NCBI GenBank assembly: GCA_016714785.1
Contig: JADKCC010000057.1
Location: 82,986-146,985 of the forward strand
Length of the DNA: 64,000 bases
Reading direction: 5' to 3'
From: Saprospiraceae bacterium
GTDB lineage: Bacteria > Bacteroidota > Bacteroidia > Chitinophagales > Saprospiraceae
The notes under the pieces are model-generated. The model was given only the letters and a program-made list of their open reading frames with translations. It ran no database searches and was not told the origin of the DNA. Position numbers and translations under genes: made by a program. Positions 8,281-17,804 of the stretch are shown here, in pieces (positions within the stretch are counted from its first letter, which is position 1; every line of letters begins with the position of its first letter).

Positions 8281-9138
8281 CTAGCAAAAAGCAGCATCCA
8301 TTGGCAATACTGTTACCATTCGCTTTTCTATATCATATTGGTCGCCATTGGCTAGCACATGGGTAGTCAGATTGGTGAGTGTAATCGGTGTACCTTCCTC
8401 TAATATTTGAATATTATTATGGTGCAAATTATTGGGATCAAAGAGAATAATCATACCTGAGCCGATGACTTCAAAATGATTGCCATCTTTAATGACTAGC
8501 CCCGTGTCTTCAGATAAACCGACACCAATAAGATTAGGAAAATGCGCCACTGCTTCTGCCAAACGTCCGAAACGACCACGTTGTATGAAATGCGAGTCAA
8601 TAATCAAATTGGATATAAAACCCATGCCTTTATCCATACCTACGGCACCTTTGAAAAATGACTCCGTACTACTACCACCAGTGATCATCTCATCTGACAT
8701 ACACATAGCGCCAGCGCTTGTCCCTGCTATCACAAACCGATCACTTTTCAACCTCTTCAGCATGATCTCATGTATAGTAGTACCGCCAATTTTTTTGGTA
8801 ATCTTAGACTGATCGCCTCCTGAAAACATGACACAATCTGCTTGCTTTATTAACTCAATACTTTCAGGTAGCTCTGATTGTTCTCTTTTCCGGATATCTA
8901 AAATATGTACATTACTACATCCCAATTTTCCAAAAGCCAATTTATAATTTGCTATCACTTCATCGGGAATACTAGAAGCCGTAGGAATAATCACAATATG
9001 AGCATCAATACCACCGCTTTCCTTCACTACTCTAGCAAGGATACCACTTGTAATGTATTCTAAAGTATAAATTTCACTTTTTTCTATGCCTTTATCTTCA
9101 TTACCACCGATGGGTATTAGGGTTCCTTTAATATTCAT
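8281..9138 (-). CDS. cphB: Cyanophycinase (peptidase family S51)
   Basis: Cleaves cyanophycin, the storage polymer of arginine and aspartate, to beta-Asp-Arg dipeptides. The 285-aa protein has the expected length and the S51 nucleophile elbow AGTSAGAMCMS (Ser about residue 141). Other family marks are IPIGGNEDKG at the start, VMFSGGDQSKI (about 105-115), DSHFIQRGRFGRLAEAV and GLSEDTGLVI. There is no signal peptide, so it acts in the cytosol on stored polymer. A minus-strand -7 element TAGTTTTG lies at 9158-9165. Cyanophycin synthetase is not in the window; the two genes are often adjacent in other bacteria. Confidence 0.92.
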   Translation of the reverse strand: MNIKGTLIPIGGNEDKGIEKSEIYTLEYITSGILARVVKESGGIDAHIVIIPTASSIPDEVIANYKLAFGKLGCSNVHILDIRKREQSELPESIELIKQADCVMFSGGDQSKITKKIGGTTIHEIMLKRLKSDRFVIAGTSAGAMCMSDEMITGGSSTESFFKGAVGMDKGMGFISNLIIDSHFIQRGRFGRLAEAVAHFPNLIGVGLSEDTGLVIKDGNHFEVIGSGMIILFDPNNLHHNNIQILEEGTPITLTNLTTHVLANGDQYDIEKRMVTVLPMDAAFC

Positions 9139-9545
9139 TCTAATTGAATTGTGGGCACAAAACTACTATATTTCTCTCATAAAGGCACACTTAGTCTTTG
9201 TAATCTGTAATTATTGAATTTATCATTTACCTCATTAAAGCAATATTAAAGTATTAATTTAGTATTTGATTAGGAGTATGTTTAAATTTTTATTGCCTTA
9301 TAATCAATATCTTATGAACCTGAATTCAAAATAATCCCATCGTTTAGTTCGCTAAACTCTTTAACTGTTTAATCGTCTTAACTATAACCTAATGATTAGC
9401 AACTAAGAAAATTTTTAAACAAACTCTAACTACAAAAATTACTTTCAACCATCCTATTACCCTATTTAAAGTGTTCATTTTTTAAGGATTATATGACAAC
9501 ATAAAATTTTTATACCTACCTTTACCCCTGAAAATACATCAAAAC
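9139..9545. other. Divergent intergenic region, cphB / GGGP synthase
   Basis: 407 bp, very AT-rich, no gene seen. It holds the minus-strand cphB -7 element (9158-9165) and a small hairpin GTTTAG-TTCG-CTAAAC (9342-9357) with a TTCG loop. TACCTTTA (9517-9524), one mismatch from the -7 consensus, may serve the downstream operon. Confidence 0.4.
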
Positions 9546-10322
9546 ATGGTCAACAACAATCTATACACCCAGTTTTTGGAAGCCAAACAAACAGGCGGAA
9601 AGAAATTTGTTGTGCTCATTGACCCTGATAAAGTACGACTGGGGAAAATCAGTAAAGTGCTTGAAATGTCAGTGGAAGCAGGTGTTGATTATTTTTTTAT
9701 TGGTGGTAGTCTTGTTGTAAATGACATGTTGGATTATGTGCTCAAGTCTATGAAAGAAATGTGCAATATACCGATGATACTCTTTCCTGGCAATTCTTTT
9801 CAACTCAGTTATAAAGCAGATGGTTTATTGTTTTTGTCTCTTATTTCAGGCAGAAATGCTGATTTGTTGATAGGCAAACACGTGATAACTGCACCGTTTC
9901 TCAAAGTAAGTCCACTAGAGATCATTTCAACAGGTTATATGCTTATAGATGGTGGCATCATGACGAGTGTACAATATATGAGTAATACCAACCCTATTCC
10001 AGCAAATAAAGAGGATATTGCCCTTTGTACGGCTTTAGCTGGAGAAATGTTGGGACTTAAACAAATATACATGGATGCTGGAAGTGGTGCGAAAAATCCC
10101 ATATCAGAGTCAATGATTAATACAGTAAGTGGAGCGCTAAATATCCCATTGATTGTTGGTGGAGGTATCTCAACACCCGAAAAAGCAGCAGCTAATGCTA
10201 AGGCAGGAGCAGATATAATCGTAGTCGGAAATGCCATAGAAAAAGATCCACAACTTATCAGAGATATGGCTTCAGCTGTGCATGAGCAATCCAATACTAC
10301 AAAGAAAGCAGCCTTACAATGA
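9546..10322 (+). CDS. Geranylgeranylglyceryl phosphate synthase family protein (PcrB-like)
   Basis: TIM-barrel prenyltransferase that joins a polyprenyl diphosphate to glycerol-1-phosphate. Bacteroidota carry such group II enzymes; the lipid product in them is not well established. The 258-aa protein shows the opening FVVLIDPDKV (residues 22-31), YFFIGGSLV, FPGNSFQLSYKADGLLFLSL, IYMDAGSGA, LIVGGGIST and the phosphate-binding ADIIVVGNAIE. It overlaps rsgA by 4 nt (ATGA). The family is certain; the chain length of the prenyl substrate is not. Confidence 0.9.
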   Translation: MVNNNLYTQFLEAKQTGGKKFVVLIDPDKVRLGKISKVLEMSVEAGVDYFFIGGSLVVNDMLDYVLKSMKEMCNIPMILFPGNSFQLSYKADGLLFLSLISGRNADLLIGKHVITAPFLKVSPLEIISTGYMLIDGGIMTSVQYMSNTNPIPANKEDIALCTALAGEMLGLKQIYMDAGSGAKNPISESMINTVSGALNIPLIVGGGISTPEKAAANAKAGADIIVVGNAIEKDPQLIRDMASAVHEQSNTTKKAALQ

Positions 10323-11269
10323 TAAAAGGTATCGTGACCAAATCCACAGGTAGTTGGTATAATGTCAGAATAGCCAATGGAGATATCATTAAAAGCAGAA
10401 TAGCAGGAAAAATAAAACTCGATGGCCTAAAACTTACTAACCCTATAGCTGTCGGTGATGAAGTTTCGATAGAAATGGAAGATTCTGATGAAATCAGAGG
10501 TATCATCAAAGCAATCTCCCTAAGAAAAAACTATATTGTCAGGCAATCTCCACGAAAGAAACATCAATTGCACTTTTTGGCAAGTAATGTTGATCAGGTA
10601 TTGCTTATTGTGACAATGAGAGACCCAAACCTTAAGGTAGGATTTATAGATAGATTTCTGATAATGACAGAGCCTTACTCAATACCTGCCATCATAGTCT
10701 TTAACAAATCTGATATATATACTAAAAAAGATGTTTTATACTTTGAAGAACTAAAAGATATATATACCAAAATAGGTCATCACGTCATCAAGGCATCTTC
10801 AGTAACAAAAGAAGGTCTCACAGAGGTACAATCGTTTTTGAAAGACAAAACAACACTCATTGCAGGTCAATCAGGCGTAGGAAAATCTACATTAGTCAAT
10901 GCAGTTGAACCAACATTGACATTACGAACAGAAGAAATATCAGAATTTTCTGGCAAAGGTCAACACACTACTACTTTTGCAGAAATGTTTGATTTATCCT
11001 TTGGTGGAAGGATTATTGATACACCTGGTATTAAAACACTAGCATTTTCTCATTTAGAAGTGATGGATATTGCACACAATTTTAGAGAATTTTTTGCCAT
11101 AGCGGACCAATGTAAATTTGCCAACTGTACCCATCGTAATGAGCCTAAATGTGCCATAAAGAATGCAGTGGAAATAGGAGAAATAAGCCATATCAGATAT
11201 CAAAACTATCTCGGACTTTTGGAGGAAGTGGAAGATCAAAATTATTGGGAAAGGCATACCGATATATAA
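10319..11269 (+). CDS. rsgA: Ribosome small subunit-dependent GTPase A
   Basis: Late-stage 30S ribosome maturation GTPase. 316 aa with the three RsgA parts: an N-terminal OB fold (about 1-75), a circularly permuted GTPase domain with G4 NKSD (129-132) before G1 GQSGVGKST (183-191) and G3 DTPG (234-237), and a zinc-binding C terminus with Cys265, Cys270, His272 and Cys278. The first gene of the pair overlaps it by 4 nt, so the two are co-translated. Confidence 0.96.
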   Translation: MIKGIVTKSTGSWYNVRIANGDIIKSRIAGKIKLDGLKLTNPIAVGDEVSIEMEDSDEIRGIIKAISLRKNYIVRQSPRKKHQLHFLASNVDQVLLIVTMRDPNLKVGFIDRFLIMTEPYSIPAIIVFNKSDIYTKKDVLYFEELKDIYTKIGHHVIKASSVTKEGLTEVQSFLKDKTTLIAGQSGVGKSTLVNAVEPTLTLRTEEISEFSGKGQHTTTFAEMFDLSFGGRIIDTPGIKTLAFSHLEVMDIAHNFREFFAIADQCKFANCTHRNEPKCAIKNAVEIGEISHIRYQNYLGLLEEVEDQNYWERHTDI

Positions 11270-11340
11270 CCTTGCAAACACTCCAAATCGCTTTAGAGTA
11301 GTTTTTGGTAAAATAAATATTACATTATGAATAGTTATAA

Positions 11341-11348
11341 TATATTTG
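11341..11348 (+). promoter_or_regulatory. -7 element upstream of murA
   Basis: TATATTTG fits TAnnTTTG and lies 29 nt before the murA start. No good -33 TTG stands at the standard distance. Confidence 0.4.
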
Positions 11349-11377
11349 CATTTTAATTCAATAGCGAAAAGTCATTT

Positions 11378-12694
11378 ATGTCCAATCAAGCATTCAGAGT
11401 ACAGGGTAATGCCCAACTTTCGGGATCTATTCAACCACAAGGAGCAAAAAACGAAGCATTACAAATCGTTAGTGCAGTCTTGTTGACAGATAAAAAGGTC
11501 ACCATTAAAAATATTCCCGATATCTTAGATATCAGAAAACAGATAGAATTGCTCAAAGGACTTGGTGTAAAAGTTGAAAAGCTCAATGACAATGACTATA
11601 CATTCCAAGCGGATGATATAGATACAGATCATTTATCCTCTCCAGAATACCAAGAAAATGCGAAAAAAATTCGCGGCTCTGTCATGTTATTGGGGCCAAT
11701 GTTGGCGAGATTTAAAAAAGCATTTTTACCCAAACCTGGTGGAGATAAAATAGGCAGACGAAGATTAGATACACATTTTTTAGGTTTCGAAAAGCTTGGA
11801 GCGTCCTTCAACTACAACGAAGAAGGAGACCAATTTTATATAGGTGCTGAAAAACTGCACGGTTCATTCATCTTAATGGACGAAATCTCTGTCACTGGTA
11901 CGGCCAATGTCTTGATGGCAGCAGTCATGGCAGAAGGTATCACTCAGATATACAATGCAGCTTGCGAACCATACTTACAGCAATTGTGCAAAATGCTCAA
12001 TAATATGGGTGCGCGTATTTCTGGTGTTGGGTCTAATCTTCTTACCATACATGGTGTAGAAAGTTTAGGAGGTACAGAACATACCATATTGCCTGATATG
12101 ATAGAGATAGGCAGTTTTATTGGACTAGCTGCCATGACCAAATCAAGTCTCACCATCACCAATGTCTCTGTTCCCAATCTAGGTATTATACCCAATACAT
12201 TCGAAAAATTAGGCATTCAGATAGATGTCCAAGGAGACAATCTTTACATACCTGCACAAGATGTGTATGAGATTCAAAGCTTTATCGATGGTTCGATAAT
12301 GACTATATACGATGCGCCTTGGCCAGGTTTTACACCAGATTTATTAAGCATAATATTGGTAGTAGCCACACAAGCCAAAGGAAGTATCCTGATACACCAA
12401 AAAATGTTTGAGAGTCGTTTATTTTTTGTAGATAAACTGATAGATATGGGCGCTCAGATTATACTTTGTGATCCGCATAGAGCTACGGTGATAGGATTGG
12501 AGAGAAAATTCCAATTGCGTGGTATCAGAATGAGTTCACCAGATATACGTGCTGGTGTATCACTCCTGATTGCTGCCTTATCCGCAAAAAGCGAAAGTAT
12601 CATCTCCAATATCAGTCAGATAGACCGAGGATATCAAAACATTGATGGAAGGCTTAATGCTTTAGGTGCACAAATAGAGCGGATAGAGGAATAA
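11378..12694 (+). CDS. murA: UDP-N-acetylglucosamine 1-carboxyvinyltransferase, Cys-to-Asp form
   Basis: First committed step of peptidoglycan synthesis: transfers enolpyruvate from PEP to UDP-GlcNAc in the cytosol. 438 aa, as usual. Seen: QGAKNEALQI (residues 21-30, with the PEP/UDP-GlcNAc-binding Lys-Asn), GSVMLLGPMLARF, the active-site loop PGGDKIGRRRLDTHFLGFEK, and C-terminal SSPDIRAGVSLLIAAL. The loop residue that is Cys115 in E. coli, the target of fosfomycin, is Asp123 here (codon GAT at 11744). The same exchange is known in mycobacterial and chlamydial MurA, where the enzyme works but is not alkylated by fosfomycin. Confidence 0.96.
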   Translation: MSNQAFRVQGNAQLSGSIQPQGAKNEALQIVSAVLLTDKKVTIKNIPDILDIRKQIELLKGLGVKVEKLNDNDYTFQADDIDTDHLSSPEYQENAKKIRGSVMLLGPMLARFKKAFLPKPGGDKIGRRRLDTHFLGFEKLGASFNYNEEGDQFYIGAEKLHGSFILMDEISVTGTANVLMAAVMAEGITQIYNAACEPYLQQLCKMLNNMGARISGVGSNLLTIHGVESLGGTEHTILPDMIEIGSFIGLAAMTKSSLTITNVSVPNLGIIPNTFEKLGIQIDVQGDNLYIPAQDVYEIQSFIDGSIMTIYDAPWPGFTPDLLSIILVVATQAKGSILIHQKMFESRLFFVDKLIDMGAQIILCDPHRATVIGLERKFQLRGIRMSSPDIRAGVSLLIAALSAKSESIISNISQIDRGYQNIDGRLNALGAQIERIEE

Positions 12695-12740
12695 TAAGTA
12701 GAAGTTGCTAATCGTAACAATTAACAACTTCTCACATCAT

Positions 12741-13448
12741 TTATTTACATTCATCATACTTGGCCAAAGCATCTAGGATTATTACTTCATTCTCAGCATT
12801 AGTGTCTGTCATAGCTTTTTGGATTAATGATTTTTTAGGCGCATTATCTTTACTCTCTTTCAACTCTTTTACCAAAGATGGGCAATCATCCAAAAACTTT
12901 GAAAATGCCTTTGTGAAGTTTTGTATTCCTAAATCAGGCTGAAAAAATTTATTCTTGAATTTGTTTTCTACTAGTTTAAGTGGTACGTGGTCTGCCGAGT
13001 TAGTACCAAATGGAACTTCAGTAGGTACATACATTAAAATTGCTGTTTTTTTGAAATCTTTAATCACTCTACATAAGGCATTTTTATTAGTCATAGTGAT
13101 TATACCTGTAGGTATTTTTATTTCACGAATCCTGTACATGGTTGTTCCCACTAGCAACGAATCTAATTTGTCAAATTTAAATCTCTCTTTTTTGATTTTT
13201 CCTTTTTCCTCATATCCAAATCTTTGCATATCCACATAAATAAAATTTGGATCTTTGGTTGTCGACTCGTAAACCATTGTTCCTTCTAATACTTTTTTAT
13301 CCTTAAAATACATTATACTCGGAACAATCTTGGATTCAGGGGTGACAGACATCCATTTTTCAAAATCGGGATGTTTGGTTATATCTGCTTGTCCATAGCA
13401 ATGGATTAAAAAAAAACTTAATACGAATAATAATAATTTTGATTGCAT
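12741..13448 (-). CDS. Secreted protein of unknown function
   Basis: 235 aa with a signal peptide (MQSKLLLFVLSFFLIHCYG, cleavage before QADITK). The mature part is a beta-rich N-terminal half (KVLEGTMVYESTTKDPNFIYVD) and a helical C-terminal half containing FLDDCPSLVKELKE. The protein encoded at 39128-39865 has the same layout and a matching FFEDCPFVVNKFEN near its end, so the two may be distant relatives. No known domain recognised; probably periplasmic. Confidence 0.75.
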   Translation of the reverse strand: MQSKLLLFVLSFFLIHCYGQADITKHPDFEKWMSVTPESKIVPSIMYFKDKKVLEGTMVYESTTKDPNFIYVDMQRFGYEEKGKIKKERFKFDKLDSLLVGTTMYRIREIKIPTGIITMTNKNALCRVIKDFKKTAILMYVPTEVPFGTNSADHVPLKLVENKFKNKFFQPDLGIQNFTKAFSKFLDDCPSLVKELKESKDNAPKKSLIQKAMTDTNAENEVIILDALAKYDECK

Positions 13449-13524
13449 ATTTTTAAATGTTTTATGTTATTAGATGACAAAAGTAATACTTGTAACTTTA
13501 TAAAAAAACTAATACAAAAAATTT

Positions 13525-13941
13525 TCACTGCCCTTTATGCTGCCAACAAAGTCCATCTTTACTGTCTGTCGTTCTTTTGCACCTTGTGCCATCCTTTGAT
13601 TTGCCTTTGCACTGTACGGAATTGGTCGCTTTCATACATTTTTCTGCAGGGCCTTTCATTTCCACCTTGTAAGCTCTACCTGAATTGGTGACTGCTGTTA
13701 CTTTTCCATCTTCGGGAATTGTGACAGGTTTGACTTTCGTTTGATCATAGTGAGCCTCAGGAAAATGAATATCAATAAGTTTATTTTTCTTGACTTCTAC
13801 GATCAACATATAAGACGATTGTTTCTTATTCTCTGGATTTTGATAATGTACTTTTGCACAATAATTGCCGTCCGGTGGCGTCTTTTTACAGGCTGATGCA
13901 GTAAAAATTAATGTAAGAAAAACTAAATATCTAATCATCAT
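13525..13941 (-). CDS. Small lipoprotein with C-terminal Cys/His motif
   Basis: 138-aa predicted lipoprotein: signal MMIRYLVFLTLIFTASAC with lipobox Cys18. Residues 25-100 form a small beta-rich domain (SSYMLIVEVKKNKLIDIHFP). The C terminus holds a compact motif, CKGKSKDGTRCKRTT then GLCWQHKGQ. This spacing of three Cys and one His resembles a small zinc or disulfide module that recurs in Bacteroidota proteins (I recall it as DUF5763-like). Function unknown. The next gene upstream, also minus strand, encodes another lipoprotein. Confidence 0.78.
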   Translation of the reverse strand: MMIRYLVFLTLIFTASACKKTPPDGNYCAKVHYQNPENKKQSSYMLIVEVKKNKLIDIHFPEAHYDQTKVKPVTIPEDGKVTAVTNSGRAYKVEMKGPAEKCMKATNSVQCKGKSKDGTRCKRTTDSKDGLCWQHKGQ

Positions 13942-13963
13942 ATTGTAAAGTTTGTGGACTTTT

Positions 13964-14632
13964 TCATCCTTTAGATGGTGTTGGTGGTATGATCTTATTA
14001 TATTGCTTTTTGATCATTTTAACATTGTTTGGTGATTTTTCTACAGGATTGGTTACACCAAAAAATATGATTTTCATACTTTTTTTATCTATTATTAAAT
14101 TCATTACCCTAGTTAGCATTAAATATGATGTCTTCGTGTAAAGTCCAAATGTTATTACTTCTAGTAGGATACTTTCAACAACTTGACCAACATAGTTAAT
14201 ACCCGTTCGATCAAATCCTTCTATTAAAGTTGCCATATAAAAATTTTCATCCTGTTGCAGCATTATATCAGCAATTCTAGGTGGAATCTTGATATTAGAT
14301 ATCGTATTATTAGAAAGTATTAACTTGAAAACACTCATTAATTGCGTATCTACTTCACTATTTTCTGCACTATCCAATTGTAAATCAAGTACTTGAAAAT
14401 TGGGATGATTACGCACTATGGAGTCCAAAATTAGTTTTGATATAGTGGTCAAAGAATCATTATATACTGCTTCATTGTCATTGTCATATTCTATTACACT
14501 TACATGACCTAATGAGGGAAAATGGACAACAGAGGTAATCAATTTTCTATCGTATGTTTTGTGCATAATTATATTTGGTGCACAAGACATTATCGTAAAA
14601 GCGATGAGTATGATACTCATTAGTTTATGCAT
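13964..14632 (-). CDS. Lipoprotein of unknown function
   Basis: 222-aa predicted lipoprotein with signal MHKLMSIILIAFTIMSC and lipobox Cys17. The mature protein is mixed alpha/beta: HFPSLGHVSVIEYDND, LILDSIVRNHPNFQVLDLQ, then a hydrophobic stretch VGQVVESILLEVITFGLYTKTSYLML that may pack in the core or touch a membrane. The C terminus is basic. I do not recognise a family. It shares direction with the preceding small lipoprotein, 22 nt apart, and is probably the first gene of that pair. Confidence 0.7.
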   Translation of the reverse strand: MHKLMSIILIAFTIMSCAPNIIMHKTYDRKLITSVVHFPSLGHVSVIEYDNDNEAVYNDSLTTISKLILDSIVRNHPNFQVLDLQLDSAENSEVDTQLMSVFKLILSNNTISNIKIPPRIADIMLQQDENFYMATLIEGFDRTGINYVGQVVESILLEVITFGLYTKTSYLMLTRVMNLIIDKKSMKIIFFGVTNPVEKSPNNVKMIKKQYNKIIPPTPSKG

Positions 14633-14767
14633 CGTTTACTTTTACACAAAGATATTTTATTTTTTAAACTTTTGCCTTTTGTATTGAGAATTTTTAATCT
14701 CCAAATATTAAGCTCGAAAACTATTTACATTTTACTTTATTATATTTACATCACAATTATTTCCAGC

Positions 14768-15229
14768 ATGAATACCTCCAATCTTACCATCACCCTTCAA
14801 AATCGTAAAGCATTCAAGAAAATCCTTGATTCATTAAATGTAGAGCAAATCAATAAAATACCCACCGGATTCAATAATAATGTACTTTGGAATGTAGGCC
14901 ATATCATCGCAGTTCAGCAAAGATTGATTTATGGATTGGCTGGGCAAAAGTATTTTTTAGACAAAGTTTTTGTCAATTCATTTCTACCTGGCACTAAACC
15001 AGATGAATACTATAATGAAGCTATGATCAATGATATAAAGTTGTGGTTAGTAGTAACTTACGACCAAATGATTATGGATATCAATGATAATAAGTTTTTG
15101 ACTTATACACCATTCACGACAGCTCTGAGGTACGAAATCAATGATTTAGATAGTGCAATAGCCTTCAATCTTTATCATGAAGCTTTACACATGGGGCATA
15201 TTCTGAATATAAAAAAACACTTATACTAG
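14768..15229 (+). CDS. DinB-family (four-helix, metal-binding) protein
   Basis: 153 aa. The frame is open from 14627, but ATG 14768 is preferred because it begins the conserved fold (MNTSNLTITLQNRKAF) and the stretch before it is a hydrophobic non-coding leader. Conserved features of the DinB/YfiT superfamily are present: NNVLWNVGHIIAVQQRLIYGL with His near residue 44, and YHEALHMGHI with two His near the end. Together they form the usual three-His metal site. Some members act in thiol (bacillithiol) transfer; the role of this one is unknown. Confidence 0.82.
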   Translation: MNTSNLTITLQNRKAFKKILDSLNVEQINKIPTGFNNNVLWNVGHIIAVQQRLIYGLAGQKYFLDKVFVNSFLPGTKPDEYYNEAMINDIKLWLVVTYDQMIMDINDNKFLTYTPFTTALRYEINDLDSAIAFNLYHEALHMGHILNIKKHLY

Positions 15230-15311
15230 CTATTATCGTACACGTAATGATATAATTAGGAACTTAAACCTATTTGCTTATACCGTGTTTCTTTAAGTCT
15301 TGCAATTTGAT

Positions 15312-15319
15312 TACTTTTG
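15312..15319 (+). promoter_or_regulatory. -7 element upstream of mutS2
   Basis: TACTTTTG lies 34 nt before the chosen mutS2 start. Its position argues against the longer frame opening at 15300. Confidence 0.4.
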
Positions 15320-15353
15320 CGGCATAAAACTTAGCTCAACAATATACCAACAC

Positions 15354-17735
15354 ATGTTTCTTTATCCTAAAGATATAAAAGAAAAACTAGAATTCAACAA
15401 AATCATAGATTATATCAGTAAGGAATGCCTTTCTGAAATGGGTCGGGAATATTTCTCTCAGATCGAAATTCTCACCGACTTGCCACGAATAGAAAGATTG
15501 ATTATTGAAACAGATGAATACAAAAAATCCTTAGAGCGTGGAGAGCATTTGCCATTATCACACTTCCAGTCAATTACTGCTGATGTAGCGCTTGTTCGAA
15601 AAGAAGGATATGTTTTAGATATTGATAGTATTAGAAATATTTATCGCATCGTTTCACTAGGCCTAGAATTGACAAAATACTTTCAAGACCCAGAAAAAGC
15701 TAAGTTCAATCCACTCATCAATGAAATCGTATCTAATATCATCATTGATAAAGCACTGACCAATGAAATAGATCGTGTATTGGATGATGAAGGGGATGTC
15801 AAACCCAATGCATCAGAAGAATTACTGAAGATTTCAAAATCCATCAAATCAAAGGAACGTGAGCTAGATAAAGTCTTTAATGATGAGTTAGAAAATCTTA
15901 AAAATAAAGGTTTTCTTGTAGATACACTCGAAAGTCTTCGAAACGGACGTAGGGTTTTGACGGTCGCCGTAGAACATAAACGGAAGATACCTGGTATTAT
16001 CCATGATGAATCCGCCACAGGTAAGACCGTATATATTGAACCCGAAAGAGTAATAACCATCAATCACGAAGTTTATAATTTATACGCTGAAAGGAGACAT
16101 GAGATTTACAAAATCTTAAGAGCTTTATGTGCATTTATAAGGCCTTATGCTGATGCATTGCTTGTGGTACAACATACTTTAGTTAAATTAGATACCATAC
16201 GAGCTAAAGCCAAATTTGCATACAGAGTCAATGCTGGCAAACCTTATATCCAACAAAAACCGACTTTTGGACTCAAAACTGCATATAATCCTGTATTAGT
16301 AATCAAAAATGAAGCATCAGCTGCTCCAGTTATACCTTTTGATATAGAACTTCATGGCAATAATCGAATTTTAGTATTAAGTGGCCCCAATGCTGGTGGA
16401 AAATCAGTAGCATTAAAGTCGGTCGGATTGCTACAAATGATGTTGCAATCTGGTATGCTAGTCACTGCGGATGAAAATTCAAAGATGGGTATTTTTTCAA
16501 AAATATTTGTGGATATTGGAGATCAACAGTCGTTGGAAGATGACCTGAGTACCTACTCATCTCACCTACGCAATATGCGTATAACCTGTGAAGAAGCCGA
16601 TAAAAACACTTTGATATTAATAGATGAATTTGGTTCCGGTACAGACCCAAAAATCGGTGGCGCTATAGCAGAAGCAATATTAAATGACCTCAACCATAAA
16701 AAAGTGTTTGGAGTCATCACCACACACTATTCCAATCTAAAATTTTATGCTTTTAAAGCACATGGCATAGTCAATGGTTCGATGGAGTTTGATAAGCAAC
16801 ATCTATTACCCACATTTCGAATGCACATCGGAAAACCTGGAAGTTCCTTTGCTTATGAGATAGCAGAAAAGATAGGACTGGATGCTCGAATAGTCACGTA
16901 CGCACAGCATAAAACAGGAAAAAACGAAAAGGCAATAGATGATATGTTGATATCGCTTATGTCAGAGAAAAAAGAATATGAAGATAAGCTGACTTCTTTG
17001 ATAGACAAACAAGACCGTCTGGATAAATTGATATTTTCCTATGAACAGATGAATGCAGATTTGGATATCAAGCGCAAAAAGATCAAACTGCAAGCAAAAG
17101 AACAAGTGGCGATCTCTGTCATGGATCAAAATAAGGAAATGCAAAAGATACTTAAAGAAATAAAACATTCTAAAGATGAAGAGAAGGCCCTACAAACATC
17201 CATCAAACTTAAAAAGAAACAGGAAGAAGCCCTCAAAGAATTGGAGTCACTAAAAATGGAAGTTTTTGCCAAAGAAATTAGCACTAGTCAAGAAAAATTG
17301 GTAGTTGGGTCGCACGCTCGAATGCGTAATGGTACTAGTTCTGGAGAAATTTTGAGTATAGACAAAAACATGGCAGAGATACAGATGGGATTCATCAAAC
17401 TTAAGGTGCCAATCATCGAATTGATCGCCATTAAAGAACCCATAGAAATTAAGTCCAAAAAAAGTGTTCAAACGAATGTAACAAAATATGAATCTGTTGA
17501 CACCAAAATAGATATCAGAGAATACACCAAAAGTGATGCGCTCAATTTACTACAGAATTTTATGGATAGAGCACTGATGAATAATGTTTACGAACTCAAA
17601 ATAATCCATGGGATCGGTACTGGTGTCATGAAAAATGAAGTAAAAAAAATGCTCAAACAGTATAAAGATGTACGAGAAATATGGCATCCTGAACCAGAAC
17701 AAGGTGGCGAAGGAGTAACATTGGTTAGATTTTAG
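15354..17735 (+). CDS. mutS2: Endonuclease MutS2
   Basis: 793-aa MutS2: ATPase with C-terminal Smr nuclease domain, thought to act on branched DNA or collided ribosomes, not in mismatch repair. An N-terminal core/lever domain is followed by the ATPase domain with Walker A GPNAGGKS (residues 345-352) and Walker B ILIDEFGSGTDP. Next come a long charged coiled coil (about 530-640, many Lys/Glu) and the Smr domain (about 705-793: IDIREYTKSDALN, IHGIGTGVMKNEV). The start at 15354 (MFLYPKDIKEKLEF) is the family start. Confidence 0.95.
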   Translation: MFLYPKDIKEKLEFNKIIDYISKECLSEMGREYFSQIEILTDLPRIERLIIETDEYKKSLERGEHLPLSHFQSITADVALVRKEGYVLDIDSIRNIYRIVSLGLELTKYFQDPEKAKFNPLINEIVSNIIIDKALTNEIDRVLDDEGDVKPNASEELLKISKSIKSKERELDKVFNDELENLKNKGFLVDTLESLRNGRRVLTVAVEHKRKIPGIIHDESATGKTVYIEPERVITINHEVYNLYAERRHEIYKILRALCAFIRPYADALLVVQHTLVKLDTIRAKAKFAYRVNAGKPYIQQKPTFGLKTAYNPVLVIKNEASAAPVIPFDIELHGNNRILVLSGPNAGGKSVALKSVGLLQMMLQSGMLVTADENSKMGIFSKIFVDIGDQQSLEDDLSTYSSHLRNMRITCEEADKNTLILIDEFGSGTDPKIGGAIAEAILNDLNHKKVFGVITTHYSNLKFYAFKAHGIVNGSMEFDKQHLLPTFRMHIGKPGSSFAYEIAEKIGLDARIVTYAQHKTGKNEKAIDDMLISLMSEKKEYEDKLTSLIDKQDRLDKLIFSYEQMNADLDIKRKKIKLQAKEQVAISVMDQNKEMQKILKEIKHSKDEEKALQTSIKLKKKQEEALKELESLKMEVFAKEISTSQEKLVVGSHARMRNGTSSGEILSIDKNMAEIQMGFIKLKVPIIELIAIKEPIEIKSKKSVQTNVTKYESVDTKIDIREYTKSDALNLLQNFMDRALMNNVYELKIIHGIGTGVMKNEVKKMLKQYKDVREIWHPEPEQGGEGVTLVRF

Positions 17736-17804
17736 GTTTTAAGTAATCAATCTTACCAACGCTTCATTAATTCTTTACGTCTTAGAAGGTATAAATAAAT
17801 TAAA

